18,013 nucleotides of DNA from Bacteroidales bacterium (GTDB lineage Bacteria; Bacteroidota; Bacteroidia; Bacteroidales; WCHB1-69). The notes under the pieces were generated by a model that saw nothing but the letters and a program-made list of their open reading frames with translations, had not been told where the DNA came from and did no database searches. The stretch spans positions 1 through 18,013 of the forward strand of contig JAKSMH010000007.1 in NCBI GenBank assembly GCA_024400715.1, read 5' to 3'. Of this stretch, positions 1 to 8,286 are shown piece after piece (the first letter of the stretch is position 1; each line of letters starts with the position of its first letter). The translations under genes and the position numbers were made by a program.

Positions 1-294
1 CACTACCAGGGCAACCAAAAGGAAAGAGATTCGGCCTACCATCAGGGCACCTGTTGGCCGTGGCTCCTGGCTCCATTCAGCGACGGAATGTTGGCCGTTT
101 ATGGCAAATCTGCCGTCCCGTTTTTGGAAAACATCTTTTACAAATTTGACAGCTGTATGAAGGACTACGGCATTTCCAGCATTTGTGAAATCACCGACGG
201 AGATCCACCTTTCAAACCCAACGGATGCATTTCTCAGGCCTGGAGCGTGGCCGCCTTATTATACCTGAAATGGCAGGTAGATAGAATGAAATAG
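1..294 (+). CDS. Glycogen debranching enzyme, C-terminal fragment (5' end outside window)
   Basis: This is the last 97 codons of a gene that enters from the left; the frame is open from base 1 and ends at TAG 292-294. Residues 13-26 of the fragment read YHQGTCWPWLLAPF, the hallmark of the C-terminal (alpha/alpha)6 barrel of bacterial amylo-alpha-1,6-glucosidases, usually YHQGTVWPWLLGPF. The segment after it, around NGCISQAWSVAALL, fits the family's last helices. The family removes alpha-1,6 branch points of glycogen in the cytoplasm. An internal ATG at 88 is not the start, because the conserved motif lies upstream of it. The next gene begins 24 bases on, and the debranching enzyme / glycosyltransferase / GH57 order is the Bacteroides glycogen operon as I recall it. 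It is the only gene here whose natural end is TAG. Confidence 0.9.
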   Translation, partial: HYQGNQKERDSAYHQGTCWPWLLAPFSDGMLAVYGKSAVPFLENIFYKFDSCMKDYGISSICEITDGDPPFKPNGCISQAWSVAALLYLKWQVDRMK

Positions 295-318
295 AATATT
301 AACCAAGAACTAACAACG

Positions 319-1596
319 ATGAGAGTATTAATGTTTGGATGGGAGTTTCCCCCGCATATCGCAGGCGGATTAGGCACGGCTTGTTACGGCTTAACCAAAG
401 GTTTAGCTCAAAACGATGTCGATGTTACTTTCGTAATGCCCAAAGCATCGGGAGATGAAGATCAAAGTATGATTAAAATCATCAATGCGAGTGACGTAGA
501 AATCGATCCAAGATTCTCCGCCTATTTTCATTATTTCCACGATGCATCCTTCATCCAAGTCAACTCTCAACTGATACCTTACGTCGGATTAGACGATTAT
601 TATCTTGTCGTCAACCAAATTGAAAGCGGCATTTTTGAACATTCTTCTTCAAACGGAAAAATCAAATATCAATTTTCCGGCAAATACGGAGAAAATTTGA
701 TGCAGGAAGTGGAACGTTATGCCCAAATTGCCGCGGAAATTGCCCAAAACGAACAATTTGACATCATTCACGCCCACGATTGGCTTACTTACAAAGCCGG
801 AGTCGCCGCCAAGAAAGTCAGCGGGAAGCCCTTAGTTGTCCACATCCACGCTACCGAATTTGACCGTTCAGGAGAAAACAACATCAACGATATCGTTTAC
901 GGCCTTGAAAAATACGGTATGAGCGAAGCCGACAAAGTGTGTGCCGTGAGTGACCTCACTCGCAAAATCGTCATCGAAAAATACCACATTCCCGCAGAAA
1001 AAGTCGTCACGCTGCACAATGCCGTCATTCCCAATAATAAAACGGTATCACGAGAAAAACACGTCAAGGAAAAGATTGTCACATTCTTAGGTCGCGTCAC
1101 CTTTCAAAAAGGACCTGACTATTTTGTTGAAACCGCACGAAAAGTGCTTGAAAAAGACTCCAACGTGCGCTTCGTATTGGCTGGCGACGGCGATATGATG
1201 CCGCATATCATCGACCGAGTGGCCGAACTGCACATTGCAGACCGCTTCCATTTCACGGGATTTTTACGTGGAGATGATATCGACAAGATGTTCGGCATGA
1301 GCGACGTTTACGTAATGCCGTCCATTTCGGAACCATTCGGCATTTCACCTTTGGAAGCTATGCGGGCCAATGTGCCGGTCGTCATTTCCAAGCAGTCGGG
1401 CGTTGCCGAAGTGCTGCAACACGCCATCAAAGTCGATTTCTGGGATATTGACGCCACCGCGGATGCCATTTACGGACTGCTGCACTACCCAGCCCTTTCC
1501 AAACTCTTTGTCCAAAACGGAAAAGAAGAAGTAGATAACCTCAAATGGGAATATGTGGCCCGGAAACTCAAAAACATCTATCAATCTCTTATTTAA
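319..1596 (+). CDS. Glycogen-synthase-like glycosyltransferase (GT4/GT5 type, GT-B fold)
   Basis: A 425-residue cytoplasmic glycosyltransferase, probably the alpha-1,4-glucan synthase of this glycogen operon. The N-terminus carries GWEFPPHIAGGLGT (7-20), the glycine-rich acceptor/donor loop of GT-B starch and glycogen synthases. HAHDW (151-155) is the usual mid-domain motif. In the C-terminal Rossmann domain FLGRVTFQKGPD holds the Arg259/Lys264 pair that binds the nucleotide diphosphate, and SEPFGISPLEAM gives the E-x7-E motif (Glu338, Glu346). The length is shorter than classical GlgA (about 470-490) and typical of the Bacteroidetes and archaeal type. The sugar donor (UDP- or ADP-glucose) cannot be read from sequence. 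The start at 319 follows an A-rich leader, and the protein begins directly with the first beta strand. It sits between debranching enzyme and GH57 genes, 24 and 56 bases apart. Confidence 0.88.
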   Translation: MRVLMFGWEFPPHIAGGLGTACYGLTKGLAQNDVDVTFVMPKASGDEDQSMIKIINASDVEIDPRFSAYFHYFHDASFIQVNSQLIPYVGLDDYYLVVNQIESGIFEHSSSNGKIKYQFSGKYGENLMQEVERYAQIAAEIAQNEQFDIIHAHDWLTYKAGVAAKKVSGKPLVVHIHATEFDRSGENNINDIVYGLEKYGMSEADKVCAVSDLTRKIVIEKYHIPAEKVVTLHNAVIPNNKTVSREKHVKEKIVTFLGRVTFQKGPDYFVETARKVLEKDSNVRFVLAGDGDMMPHIIDRVAELHIADRFHFTGFLRGDDIDKMFGMSDVYVMPSISEPFGISPLEAMRANVPVVISKQSGVAEVLQHAIKVDFWDIDATADAIYGLLHYPALSKLFVQNGKEEVDNLKWEYVARKLKNIYQSLI

Positions 1597-1652
1597 ACTC
1601 ATCAAAACTTCAAATATCAATATGAATAATCATCGGAATTAAAATTAAGACA

Positions 1653-2843
1653 ATGCATAAAATCTGTTTTCATTTTCAAATCAGTCAACCCTTTCGTCTA
1701 AGAACATACCGTTTCTTCGACATCAATCAAAACCACCATTATTTTGATGATTATCAGAATAGTTACTTGGCTAATCGTCTGGCTGAGAGATGCTATCTTC
1801 CTGCCAATGCGATGTTCCTTGAGCTGATCAGGAAATACGGAGAACAAATACATTTAAGTTTCAGCATATCTGGAAGTTCCATTAAATTATTTCAAGAATA
1901 TTGTCCCGATGTCATTCAAAGTTTCAAGGAACTGATTGCCACTGGCAATGTTGAAATTACAGGAAGTACCTTCACCCACAGTATTGCTTCTTTGTATAAC
2001 AAAAGCTGTTTTTTGGAACAAGTTCATCTTCAAGAAAAGTTATTAAAAGAAGTCTTCGGCATTCGCCCCACGACTTTTTGCAACACCGAAATCATCTATT
2101 CAGATGAGATTGGCGAATGGCTGCACGAAGCCGGTTATGATACGGTGCTCACCGAAGGCGCAAGACATATTTTGGGTTGGAAAAGCCCTTGCTTCCTCTA
2201 TTGCAATCCATTTCAAACCGACTTGAAATTATTACTGAGAAGTTATCAGCTCTGCGATGACATCACCTCTCGTTTCGAAGAACAGGGTGCTGACGGTATG
2301 GGACTGACGGCGGAAAAATACATTCAAAAATTGGATACGATTTCCGAAGAATCTCCTTTCATCAATCTTTATTTTGATTACGAAATCATTGGGGAATACC
2401 ATACAGCCGAGAGCGGAATTTTTGAATTTTTCAAGGCATTATTTTCACAATTAGCTGAATCTAAGCAATATCAGTTTATGATGCCTAAGGAAGTCACCCA
2501 ACACAAGATTCCTTGCTCCACGATGCACGCCCCGTGGCCCATATCCTATTCTGGCGACGAAAAAGACACTGCCGAATGGTTAGGCAACGATTTGCAAAAC
2601 GAAGCCTTCCAGCAATTGTTCCAATTGGAAGAACTTTACAAAAAATCCCATAACGAAACCGCGAAGTTGAATTGGCTTCGACTACAAGCGGCCGACCACT
2701 TTAACTTTATGGGCACCAAGTGGTTCGCACACAATACCGTTCGCCGAAACTTTGACGTATATCCATCTCCTTATCAAGCATTCATCAATTTTATGAATGT
2801 ACTTAACGATGTTAAATTACAATTAGAAGAAAGTTCCAAATAA
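1653..2843 (+). CDS. GH57 family glycoside hydrolase (alpha-amylase-like)
   Basis: A 396-residue protein of glycoside hydrolase family 57, which acts on alpha-glucans with retention of configuration. All the family's conserved regions can be located: region 1 as HFQISQP (7-13, variant of HQP), region 2 as GNVEITGSTFTHS (98-110), region 3 as FCNTEIIYSDE with Glu146 as the expected nucleophile, region 4 as YFDYEIIGEYH with Asp242 as the expected acid/base, and region 5 around WLRLQAADHF (341-350). There is no signal peptide, so it should act in the cytoplasm on stored glycogen with the two genes before it. The length matches the short alpha-amylase-like branch of GH57 rather than the 600-700 residue branching enzymes or amylopullulanases. 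Exact activity (amylase, glucanotransferase or branching) is not settled. Its TAA stop shares one base with the ATG of the following peptidase gene. Confidence 0.9.
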   Translation: MHKICFHFQISQPFRLRTYRFFDINQNHHYFDDYQNSYLANRLAERCYLPANAMFLELIRKYGEQIHLSFSISGSSIKLFQEYCPDVIQSFKELIATGNVEITGSTFTHSIASLYNKSCFLEQVHLQEKLLKEVFGIRPTTFCNTEIIYSDEIGEWLHEAGYDTVLTEGARHILGWKSPCFLYCNPFQTDLKLLLRSYQLCDDITSRFEEQGADGMGLTAEKYIQKLDTISEESPFINLYFDYEIIGEYHTAESGIFEFFKALFSQLAESKQYQFMMPKEVTQHKIPCSTMHAPWPISYSGDEKDTAEWLGNDLQNEAFQQLFQLEELYKKSHNETAKLNWLRLQAADHFNFMGTKWFAHNTVRRNFDVYPSPYQAFINFMNVLNDVKLQLEESSK

Positions 2844-5287
2844 TGTTCAAGTCAAAGCGTTGTTTTCTACTTGTTTTCCTAATATTTCTTGCGGTAACGG
2901 GAGCGGCCTCCCCCATCGACAGTAGTTACGCCAAGCGAATTGCCAGCCGTTTCCTTCAACAGACAAGAGGTTCCGTCTGCCCGGAATTGACATATCTTCA
3001 CTTACATCCCGACAACCCTTCGTCCTATTACATCTTCAATTATGATAATGGGTTCATCATTGTTGCCGGGGACAACAACCAATCACCCATATTGGGTTAT
3101 TCAACAGAAACGCACTTTCAGGAAAATAACCTTCCCCTACTTCTAAAAAAGACCCTTCAAGTCCAACCTCGACAAAGTCGAAGTACAGAAAATAACATAG
3201 AAAATCCTGATGCTCACCTATTGTGGCAAACCTTGGAATCTGGAAACGCCACTTCCAACGACATCATCTCCGTAGATCCCATTATACAAACCACTTGGGG
3301 ACAAGACCCCTATTACAATCTGCTTTGTCCCACCGACAACAATTCCACATCCGGACGTGCGGTAGCGGGCTGCATTTCCGTAGCAATGGCACAAATCATA
3401 AACCACCACCAGTTTCCGCAAAACGGATTTGGTTCTCACGAATATACCAGTGCCCTTTACGGGCACCTTTCCGCCGACTTTGGCAATACCACCTACGATT
3501 ACGACAATATGCCCAATGCCTTGACCGAATATTCCTCTATGCAGGAGAAAATGTCGGTGGCGACCTTGATTTACCATTGCGGTGTAGCCATCGAAACCGA
3601 CTACGGTCCTGAAAGCAGTTCGGCTTATCCCATTGGCAACGCACCCAGCGGTTTTCACGCCTTGAAAACCTATTTTGGTTACGATGACGCCATCAGTCTG
3701 CGAAAAAACTATTTTAGCACCACGCAAGAATGGGAAGACACGCTCCGTCGCCAACTGGATGCCGGGCTTCCTTTTATCTTGTCCGGCCAGGGAAGCGACT
3801 CCCACACTTTTCTTTGTGACGGTTATCAAATCATTGACGGACAAACCTTTTTTCATATCAACTGGGGTTGGAAAGGCAACAACGACGGCTATTTTTCACT
3901 CACCCATCTAAATCCGGAATCCTATGATTATACTTATCAACAGAAGGCCATTATCAACTTATATCCAGTCCAACACACTTGTATCAATGTAAGTCCAAAC
4001 AGCTTAAATTTAATGGGCAACAACAGCATTGATTCCATCAATATATCGGGATCTATGATTAGCGGGAACATCTTGGTCAACAGCAACGACAACTTCCTGC
4101 TATCCACGGATAAAAACATTTGGCAAAACAGTTGCGCATTAGATAGTTCTGGTGGTAAGATATACGTTCAGTACGTGTCATCCGGCAACAACACCGACAG
4201 CATCGACATCAGCATTACAGCCAATGGTGCCGACAGCAAGACCGTCATTGTGCAGGGCTACACGGACGTGGATACTATTTACGCCCAAGCGATGGGAGGC
4301 GGACGCATAGAACCCGCTGGAATCATTCTTGCGCCACGACACGGAAATATTGAATTTCGCCACAACAGTTTGGATCCACAACACGCCTTTTCCGCATTGG
4401 TCATAGACGGGGACACATCCACCATAAATACTGGAAGCTATACCTTTGAAAACATAAATGGAAATCATTCCATCACCGCCATATACCATTGGATATCACC
4501 GCATCTTCAGATTGACTCCTCGGTACTTCACTTTTCCGCCAGATTACACAGCAACAGCACCTCGCAACTTATCCATGTACGGCAGATAGATTTCAGAGGA
4601 AGTGTCACGGCACGGGTTGGAAACCACTTTGAGCTCTCTCCTGACAACCAAAACTGGTTTCAAGAATATGAATTCAATCAAGAAAACAGCTCCATATTTC
4701 TGCGTTATACGGCCAATGACAGTTTGCCAGCAGAGGATTTTCTTATTCTAAGTGTTGATGAACCTGCCATTTGCGACAGTTTGCCCTTGTATGGACAACT
4801 CAGTCCATACAACATTTACCTATACGGCAGCATTGGAGGGCATTTTGAACCGGCGACAGATGTGGTTTCCGTGGCCTACGGAGCAGACACCACGATTTAC
4901 TTCATTGCGGATGACAATTATGAAGTTTTAAGAGTAATTTTGGACGACAACGACTTACACCAAATTGACAGTCTTCGATTAAGGCATATCACGCAAGACC
5001 ACAGTATTTTTGTTCAATATCAAGCACATAGTGTTGGCATTGAAATCAATTCCGAGGATCGAATTTTCCTTTATCCCAATCCGGCCAGCAACCATATAAC
5101 ACCCCAATTGGGTGTTGACTTAGCGGTGGCCTTTTTGACCATCTACGACATCCACGGCCAGATTGTTGAAAAAATGGAAATTAAAAATAGCGAACCGATA
5201 AATATAAGCCATTTATCCAAAGGAAGCTATATTTTCGTCATTGAGAAACAGGATAAAATCTTTATTGAAAAAGTTATAAAGAACTGA
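2843..5287 (+). CDS. C10 family (streptopain/SpeB-like) cysteine peptidase with T9SS sorting domain
   Basis: An 814-residue secreted protease. Residues 1-22 are a signal peptide. Residues 25-110 resemble the inhibitory Spi propeptide of PrtT, interpain and SpeB. The peptidase domain (about 140-375) has GCISVAMAQI with Cys177 as nucleophile, SHTFLCDGYQ with His321, and FHINWGW with Asn340/Trp341, matching the order in streptopain. Next come two alternating module pairs: an Ig/BACON-like sandwich (376-472) and a GGGRIEPAG module ending in NHSITAIY (473-548), then a second sandwich (553-655) and a second such module (656-727). The tail FLYPNPASN to the C-terminus (742-814) is a type A T9SS sorting domain, so the product should be exported, processed and held at the cell surface or released. 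ATG 2843 overlaps the upstream GH57 stop (TAATG). Stop is TGA. Role is probably extracellular protein degradation; targets are unknown. Confidence 0.92.
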   Translation: MFKSKRCFLLVFLIFLAVTGAASPIDSSYAKRIASRFLQQTRGSVCPELTYLHLHPDNPSSYYIFNYDNGFIIVAGDNNQSPILGYSTETHFQENNLPLLLKKTLQVQPRQSRSTENNIENPDAHLLWQTLESGNATSNDIISVDPIIQTTWGQDPYYNLLCPTDNNSTSGRAVAGCISVAMAQIINHHQFPQNGFGSHEYTSALYGHLSADFGNTTYDYDNMPNALTEYSSMQEKMSVATLIYHCGVAIETDYGPESSSAYPIGNAPSGFHALKTYFGYDDAISLRKNYFSTTQEWEDTLRRQLDAGLPFILSGQGSDSHTFLCDGYQIIDGQTFFHINWGWKGNNDGYFSLTHLNPESYDYTYQQKAIINLYPVQHTCINVSPNSLNLMGNNSIDSINISGSMISGNILVNSNDNFLLSTDKNIWQNSCALDSSGGKIYVQYVSSGNNTDSIDISITANGADSKTVIVQGYTDVDTIYAQAMGGGRIEPAGIILAPRHGNIEFRHNSLDPQHAFSALVIDGDTSTINTGSYTFENINGNHSITAIYHWISPHLQIDSSVLHFSARLHSNSTSQLIHVRQIDFRGSVTARVGNHFELSPDNQNWFQEYEFNQENSSIFLRYTANDSLPAEDFLILSVDEPAICDSLPLYGQLSPYNIYLYGSIGGHFEPATDVVSVAYGADTTIYFIADDNYEVLRVILDDNDLHQIDSLRLRHITQDHSIFVQYQAHSVGIEINSEDRIFLYPNPASNHITPQLGVDLAVAFLTIYDIHGQIVEKMEIKNSEPINISHLSKGSYIFVIEKQDKIFIEKVIKN

Positions 5288-5363
5288 TTATCAATTATTT
5301 GAAAATTACTTACCGAACTTTTTAAAAAAAACTCTTGCGAGTATGTTTTTGGTATTGATTTTT

Positions 5364-5391
5364 TTTGTATTTTCGTAAACTAATATTTTTG
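5364..5391 (+). promoter_or_regulatory. Candidate Bacteroidetes-type promoter of the 2-oxoacid oxidoreductase operon
   Basis: A perfect TAnnTTTG -7 box (TATTTTTG, 5384-5391) lies 16 bases after a TTTG (5364-5367) that can serve as the -33 box; this spacing is at the short end for the phylum. A weaker alternative, TATTTTCG (5368-5375) with TTTG at 5348-5351, overlaps it. It would give a leader of about 45 bases before the first gene at 5444. The poly-T background makes chance matches likely, so this is a candidate only. Confidence 0.5.
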
Positions 5392-5443
5392 ACAAGAAAA
5401 GAAATTTACAAACCTAATTACTAACACATAAAAATTAAAGATT

Positions 5444-5665
5444 ATGGCATTTAAAGGAGCATTAGTCATTAACACTGAAAAGTGCAAAGGTTGCGAAGTG
5501 TGTATCACCGGTTGTCCAAACGGTTGTATCGCGCTTTCAAAAAAAGTAAATGCAAAAGGTTACAATTATCTTGAAGTAGTAAACGAAGACGCATGCGTTG
5601 GCTGTGCCAATTGTGCGGTAATTTGTCCTGATGGCGTTATTGAAGTTTACCGTGCCAAGGAGTAA
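5444..5665 (+). CDS. korD: 2-oxoacid:ferredoxin oxidoreductase delta subunit (2[4Fe-4S] ferredoxin-like)
   Basis: A 73-residue protein made almost entirely of two [4Fe-4S] binding motifs: Cys14, 17, 20, 24 (CKGCEVCITGCP) and Cys51, 54, 57, 61 (CVGCANCAVICP). It is the small electron-carrying subunit that passes electrons from the TPP-dependent catalytic core to ferredoxin. It is first in a four-gene operon, 55 bases ahead of the alpha subunit, which is the usual order in Bacteroidales. The same small fold is found in many ferredoxins; the assignment as delta subunit rests on the neighbours. It begins MAFKGALVINTEKCKGC, so little sequence precedes the first cluster, and no earlier start is plausible. 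Confidence 0.9.
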   Translation: MAFKGALVINTEKCKGCEVCITGCPNGCIALSKKVNAKGYNYLEVVNEDACVGCANCAVICPDGVIEVYRAKE

Positions 5666-5720
5666 CCAACACGCAAAACAAGAAACAACAAAAACAATTA
5701 ACAACTAAACATTTTACAAA

Positions 5721-6800
5721 ATGGCAAAAGAATTGAAATTAATGAAGGGTAACCAAGCCATTGCCGAGGCTGCCATTCGTATGGGTTGCGACGGTTATTT
5801 CGGCTATCCTATTACCCCTCAGAGCGAAGTATTGGAAACATTGATGCAGGAACGTCCTTACCTGACAACGGGTATGGTTGTGCTGCAGGCTGAAAGCGAG
5901 TTGGCATCTATCAATATGGTATATGCCGGTGCAGCGGCTGGCAAACGCGTTATGACTTCATCTTCCTCACCTGGATTTTCATTGATGCAAGAAGGTCTTT
6001 CATATATTGCCGGTGCTGAACTTCCGGCATTGTGTGTAAACGTTGTTCGTGGCGGTCCAGGCCTTGGCACCATCCAACCTTCACAATCCGACTATTTCCA
6101 GACCACCAAGGGTGGTGGACACGGTGACTACAGACTGATCACCTTGGCACCGGCATCGGTACAGGAAATGTATGATTTCGTAGAACTTGGTTTTGACTTG
6201 GCATTCAAGTACAGAAACCCAGCTGCCATCCTTTCCGACGGTGTTATCGGCCAGGTGATGGAAAAAGTCATGGTTGACGACTACAAGCCACGTTGGACCA
6301 ACGAATACATTGAAAAGAATTGTCCATGGGCTGCCACGGGACACCGTTCAACGGGCAAGCACCGTATTGTGACATCTCTTGAATTGGAAGCTTTGAAACA
6401 AGAAGCCATCAACGAAAGAATCCAGGCCAAATACAGAAAATGCGAAGAAGAAGACGCCCGTTACGAAGCCATCAACTGCGAAGACGCAGACTACGTTTTC
6501 GTAGCTTACGGTTCTGCCGCACGTATTTGCATGAAGTCTATGGAACTCGCACGTGCCGAAGGCATCAAAGTGGGTTTGATTCGTCCTATTACCTTGTGGC
6601 CATTCCCAACTAAAGCCGTTGCTGAAATTGGCGGTCGCATGAAGAAGATCTTAAGTGTTGAAATGAATGCCGGTCAAATGATCGAAGACGTCAAGTTAGC
6701 CGTTGACTGCAAGGTTCCTGTTGAACACTACGGCCGTTATGGTGGCGTCATTCCAACCCCGGTTGAAATTTTCGATGCGTTGAAACAAATGGTTAAATAA
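5721..6800 (+). CDS. korA: 2-oxoacid:ferredoxin oxidoreductase alpha subunit (VorB/KorA type)
   Basis: A 359-residue alpha subunit of a CoA-dependent 2-oxoacid:ferredoxin oxidoreductase, which decarboxylates a 2-oxoacid to its acyl-CoA and reduces ferredoxin. The N-terminal pyrimidine-binding domain (about 15-240) begins with LMKGNQAIAEAAIRMGCDGYFGYPITPQSE split over residues 7-36, and includes the RGGPGLGTIQPSQSD loop (109-123). The C-terminal transketolase-like domain covers about 255-350. The protein corresponds to what many Bacteroides annotations call VorB (3-methyl-2-oxobutanoate dehydrogenase subunit) and others call KorA; the sequence does not tell me whether 2-oxoglutarate or branched-chain 2-oxoacids are the substrate. 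No signal peptide; cytoplasmic. It is followed by the beta subunit after 17 bases. Confidence 0.9.
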   Translation: MAKELKLMKGNQAIAEAAIRMGCDGYFGYPITPQSEVLETLMQERPYLTTGMVVLQAESELASINMVYAGAAAGKRVMTSSSSPGFSLMQEGLSYIAGAELPALCVNVVRGGPGLGTIQPSQSDYFQTTKGGGHGDYRLITLAPASVQEMYDFVELGFDLAFKYRNPAAILSDGVIGQVMEKVMVDDYKPRWTNEYIEKNCPWAATGHRSTGKHRIVTSLELEALKQEAINERIQAKYRKCEEEDARYEAINCEDADYVFVAYGSAARICMKSMELARAEGIKVGLIRPITLWPFPTKAVAEIGGRMKKILSVEMNAGQMIEDVKLAVDCKVPVEHYGRYGGVIPTPVEIFDALKQMVK

Positions 6801-6817
6801 ATTAATTCGTTGAAATT

Positions 6818-7660
6818 ATGACAAGAGAAGATATAATTAAACCCGAAAACTTAGTGTATAAACGTACGCCGGTTCTCACAGACAACGTTATGCACTATTG
6901 CCCAGGCTGCGGACATGGTACAGTTCACAGAATCAGTGCCGAAGTTATCGAGGAAATGGGCATCCAGGACAACGTCATCGGTATTTCACCAGTAGGTTGC
7001 TCTGTATTAGCTTACAACTATTTTGATGTTGACTTTGTTGAAGCAGCTCACGGCCGTGCTCCTGCCTGCGCTGCCGCCATCAAGCGTCTCCGTCCCGAAA
7101 CCTTCGTTTTCTCCTATCAAGGTGATGGCGACTTGGCTTCTATCGGCGCTGCCGAAGTGTTGCACGCCTGCAACCGTGGTGAAAACATCACCATGATCTT
7201 CATCAACAACGGTATTTACGGTATGACTGGTGGTCAGATGGCGCCTACTACCCTCGAAGGTATGGAAACCGTCACCTGCCCTTACGGTCGTGACCCCGAA
7301 ATCATGGGACATACCATGAGAATGACCGAAATGCTGGCTCAACTTCCCGGCACTTACTATGTAACCCGTCAGGCCGTTTATACTCCTGCCTTGGCTCGCA
7401 AATGCAAGAAAGCCATCCGTCAGGCCTTTGAAAACCAGAAACTCAACAAGGGCGTTTCTTTCGTAGAAGTTATCTCTAACTGTAATTCCGGCTGGAAGAT
7501 GACGGCGGTTCAAGCCAACAAGTGGATGGAAGAAAACACATTGAAATATTTCCCACTGGGAGATATGAAAGTGGATGGCAAATTCGATCCTAAATTCATC
7601 GAACGCGTGGCCACATTCGACCAACCCAATGAGACTTTATTCTCACTGAGAAAAAAATAA
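6818..7660 (+). CDS. korB: 2-oxoacid:ferredoxin oxidoreductase beta subunit (TPP-binding)
   Basis: A 280-residue catalytic beta subunit. The thiamine diphosphate/Mg2+ motif is clear: GDGDLASIGAAEV from 102, ending in INNGIYGMTGGQ (129-140). Four cysteines, Cys28 and Cys31 (CPGCGH), Cys61 and Cys222 (NCNSGW), have about the spacing of the proximal [4Fe-4S] cluster ligands in two-subunit archaeal 2-oxoacid oxidoreductases, as I recall. It pairs with the alpha subunit to form the active site and passes electrons to the delta subunit. Spacing to its neighbours is 17 bases upstream and 22 downstream, consistent with one transcript. The start at 6818 is preceded by an AT-rich leader without a Shine-Dalgarno, normal for this phylum. 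Confidence 0.93.
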   Translation: MTREDIIKPENLVYKRTPVLTDNVMHYCPGCGHGTVHRISAEVIEEMGIQDNVIGISPVGCSVLAYNYFDVDFVEAAHGRAPACAAAIKRLRPETFVFSYQGDGDLASIGAAEVLHACNRGENITMIFINNGIYGMTGGQMAPTTLEGMETVTCPYGRDPEIMGHTMRMTEMLAQLPGTYYVTRQAVYTPALARKCKKAIRQAFENQKLNKGVSFVEVISNCNSGWKMTAVQANKWMEENTLKYFPLGDMKVDGKFDPKFIERVATFDQPNETLFSLRKK

Positions 7661-7682
7661 TTAATCCTAAAATTCACAAGAA

Positions 7683-8234
7683 ATGACAGAAGAAATAATT
7701 ATAGCAGGTTTCGGCGGTCAAGGTGTTCTCTCAATGGGTAAAATCCTGGCCTACGCCGGCATTATGCAAGACAAGGAAGTTAGCTGGCTTCCTTCATACG
7801 GTCCTGAAATGCGTGGTGGTACATCTAACGTTACGGTAATCTTGAGCGACGAACGTATTTGCTCTCCTTACCTCAACCAATTCGATACCGCCATCATCCT
7901 CAACCAACAGTCTATGGACAAATTCGAAAAGGCAGTTAAACCTGGCGGTTTATTGATTTACGATCCCAACGGTATCAGCAACCACCCCACTCGTAAAGAC
8001 ATCAACATCTACCAAGTGGAAGCTACCGACAAAGCCAGCGAACTGGGTATTTCAAAATTGTTCAATATGATTATCCTCGGTGGTTTCCTCGCCGTTAAAC
8101 CTTTGGTAACTCCCGAAATGCTTCACAAAGGTTTGGAAAAATCCCTTCCCGAACGTCACCACCACCTCATTCCTAAGAATGAAGAGGCCGTTGAAATCGG
8201 CAAGAGCTTGTTGAAACCTTATCACACGCTGTAA
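7683..8234 (+). CDS. korC: 2-oxoacid:ferredoxin oxidoreductase gamma subunit
   Basis: A 183-residue gamma subunit of the same complex (2-oxoacid:acceptor oxidoreductase gamma family). The glycine-rich GFGGQGVLSMGKILAYAG (9-26) and the following WLPSYGPEMRGGTSN (35-49) are family signatures; this domain takes part in CoA binding and assembly. The length is as expected. It closes the operon: a strong terminator starts about 20 bases after its TAA stop. Together the four genes form a complete complex as separate subunits rather than the fused alpha/gamma form that many Bacteroidetes also have. Confidence 0.92.
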   Translation: MTEEIIIAGFGGQGVLSMGKILAYAGIMQDKEVSWLPSYGPEMRGGTSNVTVILSDERICSPYLNQFDTAIILNQQSMDKFEKAVKPGGLLIYDPNGISNHPTRKDINIYQVEATDKASELGISKLFNMIILGGFLAVKPLVTPEMLHKGLEKSLPERHHHLIPKNEEAVEIGKSLLKPYHTL

Positions 8235-8256
8235 TCATTATTTTGATTTTTCATAA

Positions 8257-8286
8257 AAAAACGGCGACCATTCGGTCGCCGTTTTT
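8257..8286 (+). terminator. Rho-independent terminator of the 2-oxoacid oxidoreductase operon
   Basis: A 13-bp perfect stem (8257-8269 with 8274-8286) with an ATTC loop; the core arm is ACGGCGACC. The stem begins with A residues that pair with the T-run after the GC core, so it could work in both directions. It starts 22 bases after the gamma-subunit stop codon. Confidence 0.92.

Noticed and set aside
3218..3856. 212-codon minus-strand open frame inside the protease gene
   Set aside because: It lies entirely opposite the conserved catalytic domain of the C10 peptidase and shows no recognisable domain or start signal.
7007..7624. 205-codon minus-strand open frame inside the beta-subunit gene
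   Set aside because: It is the antisense shadow of a well-conserved TPP enzyme and its product has no family features.
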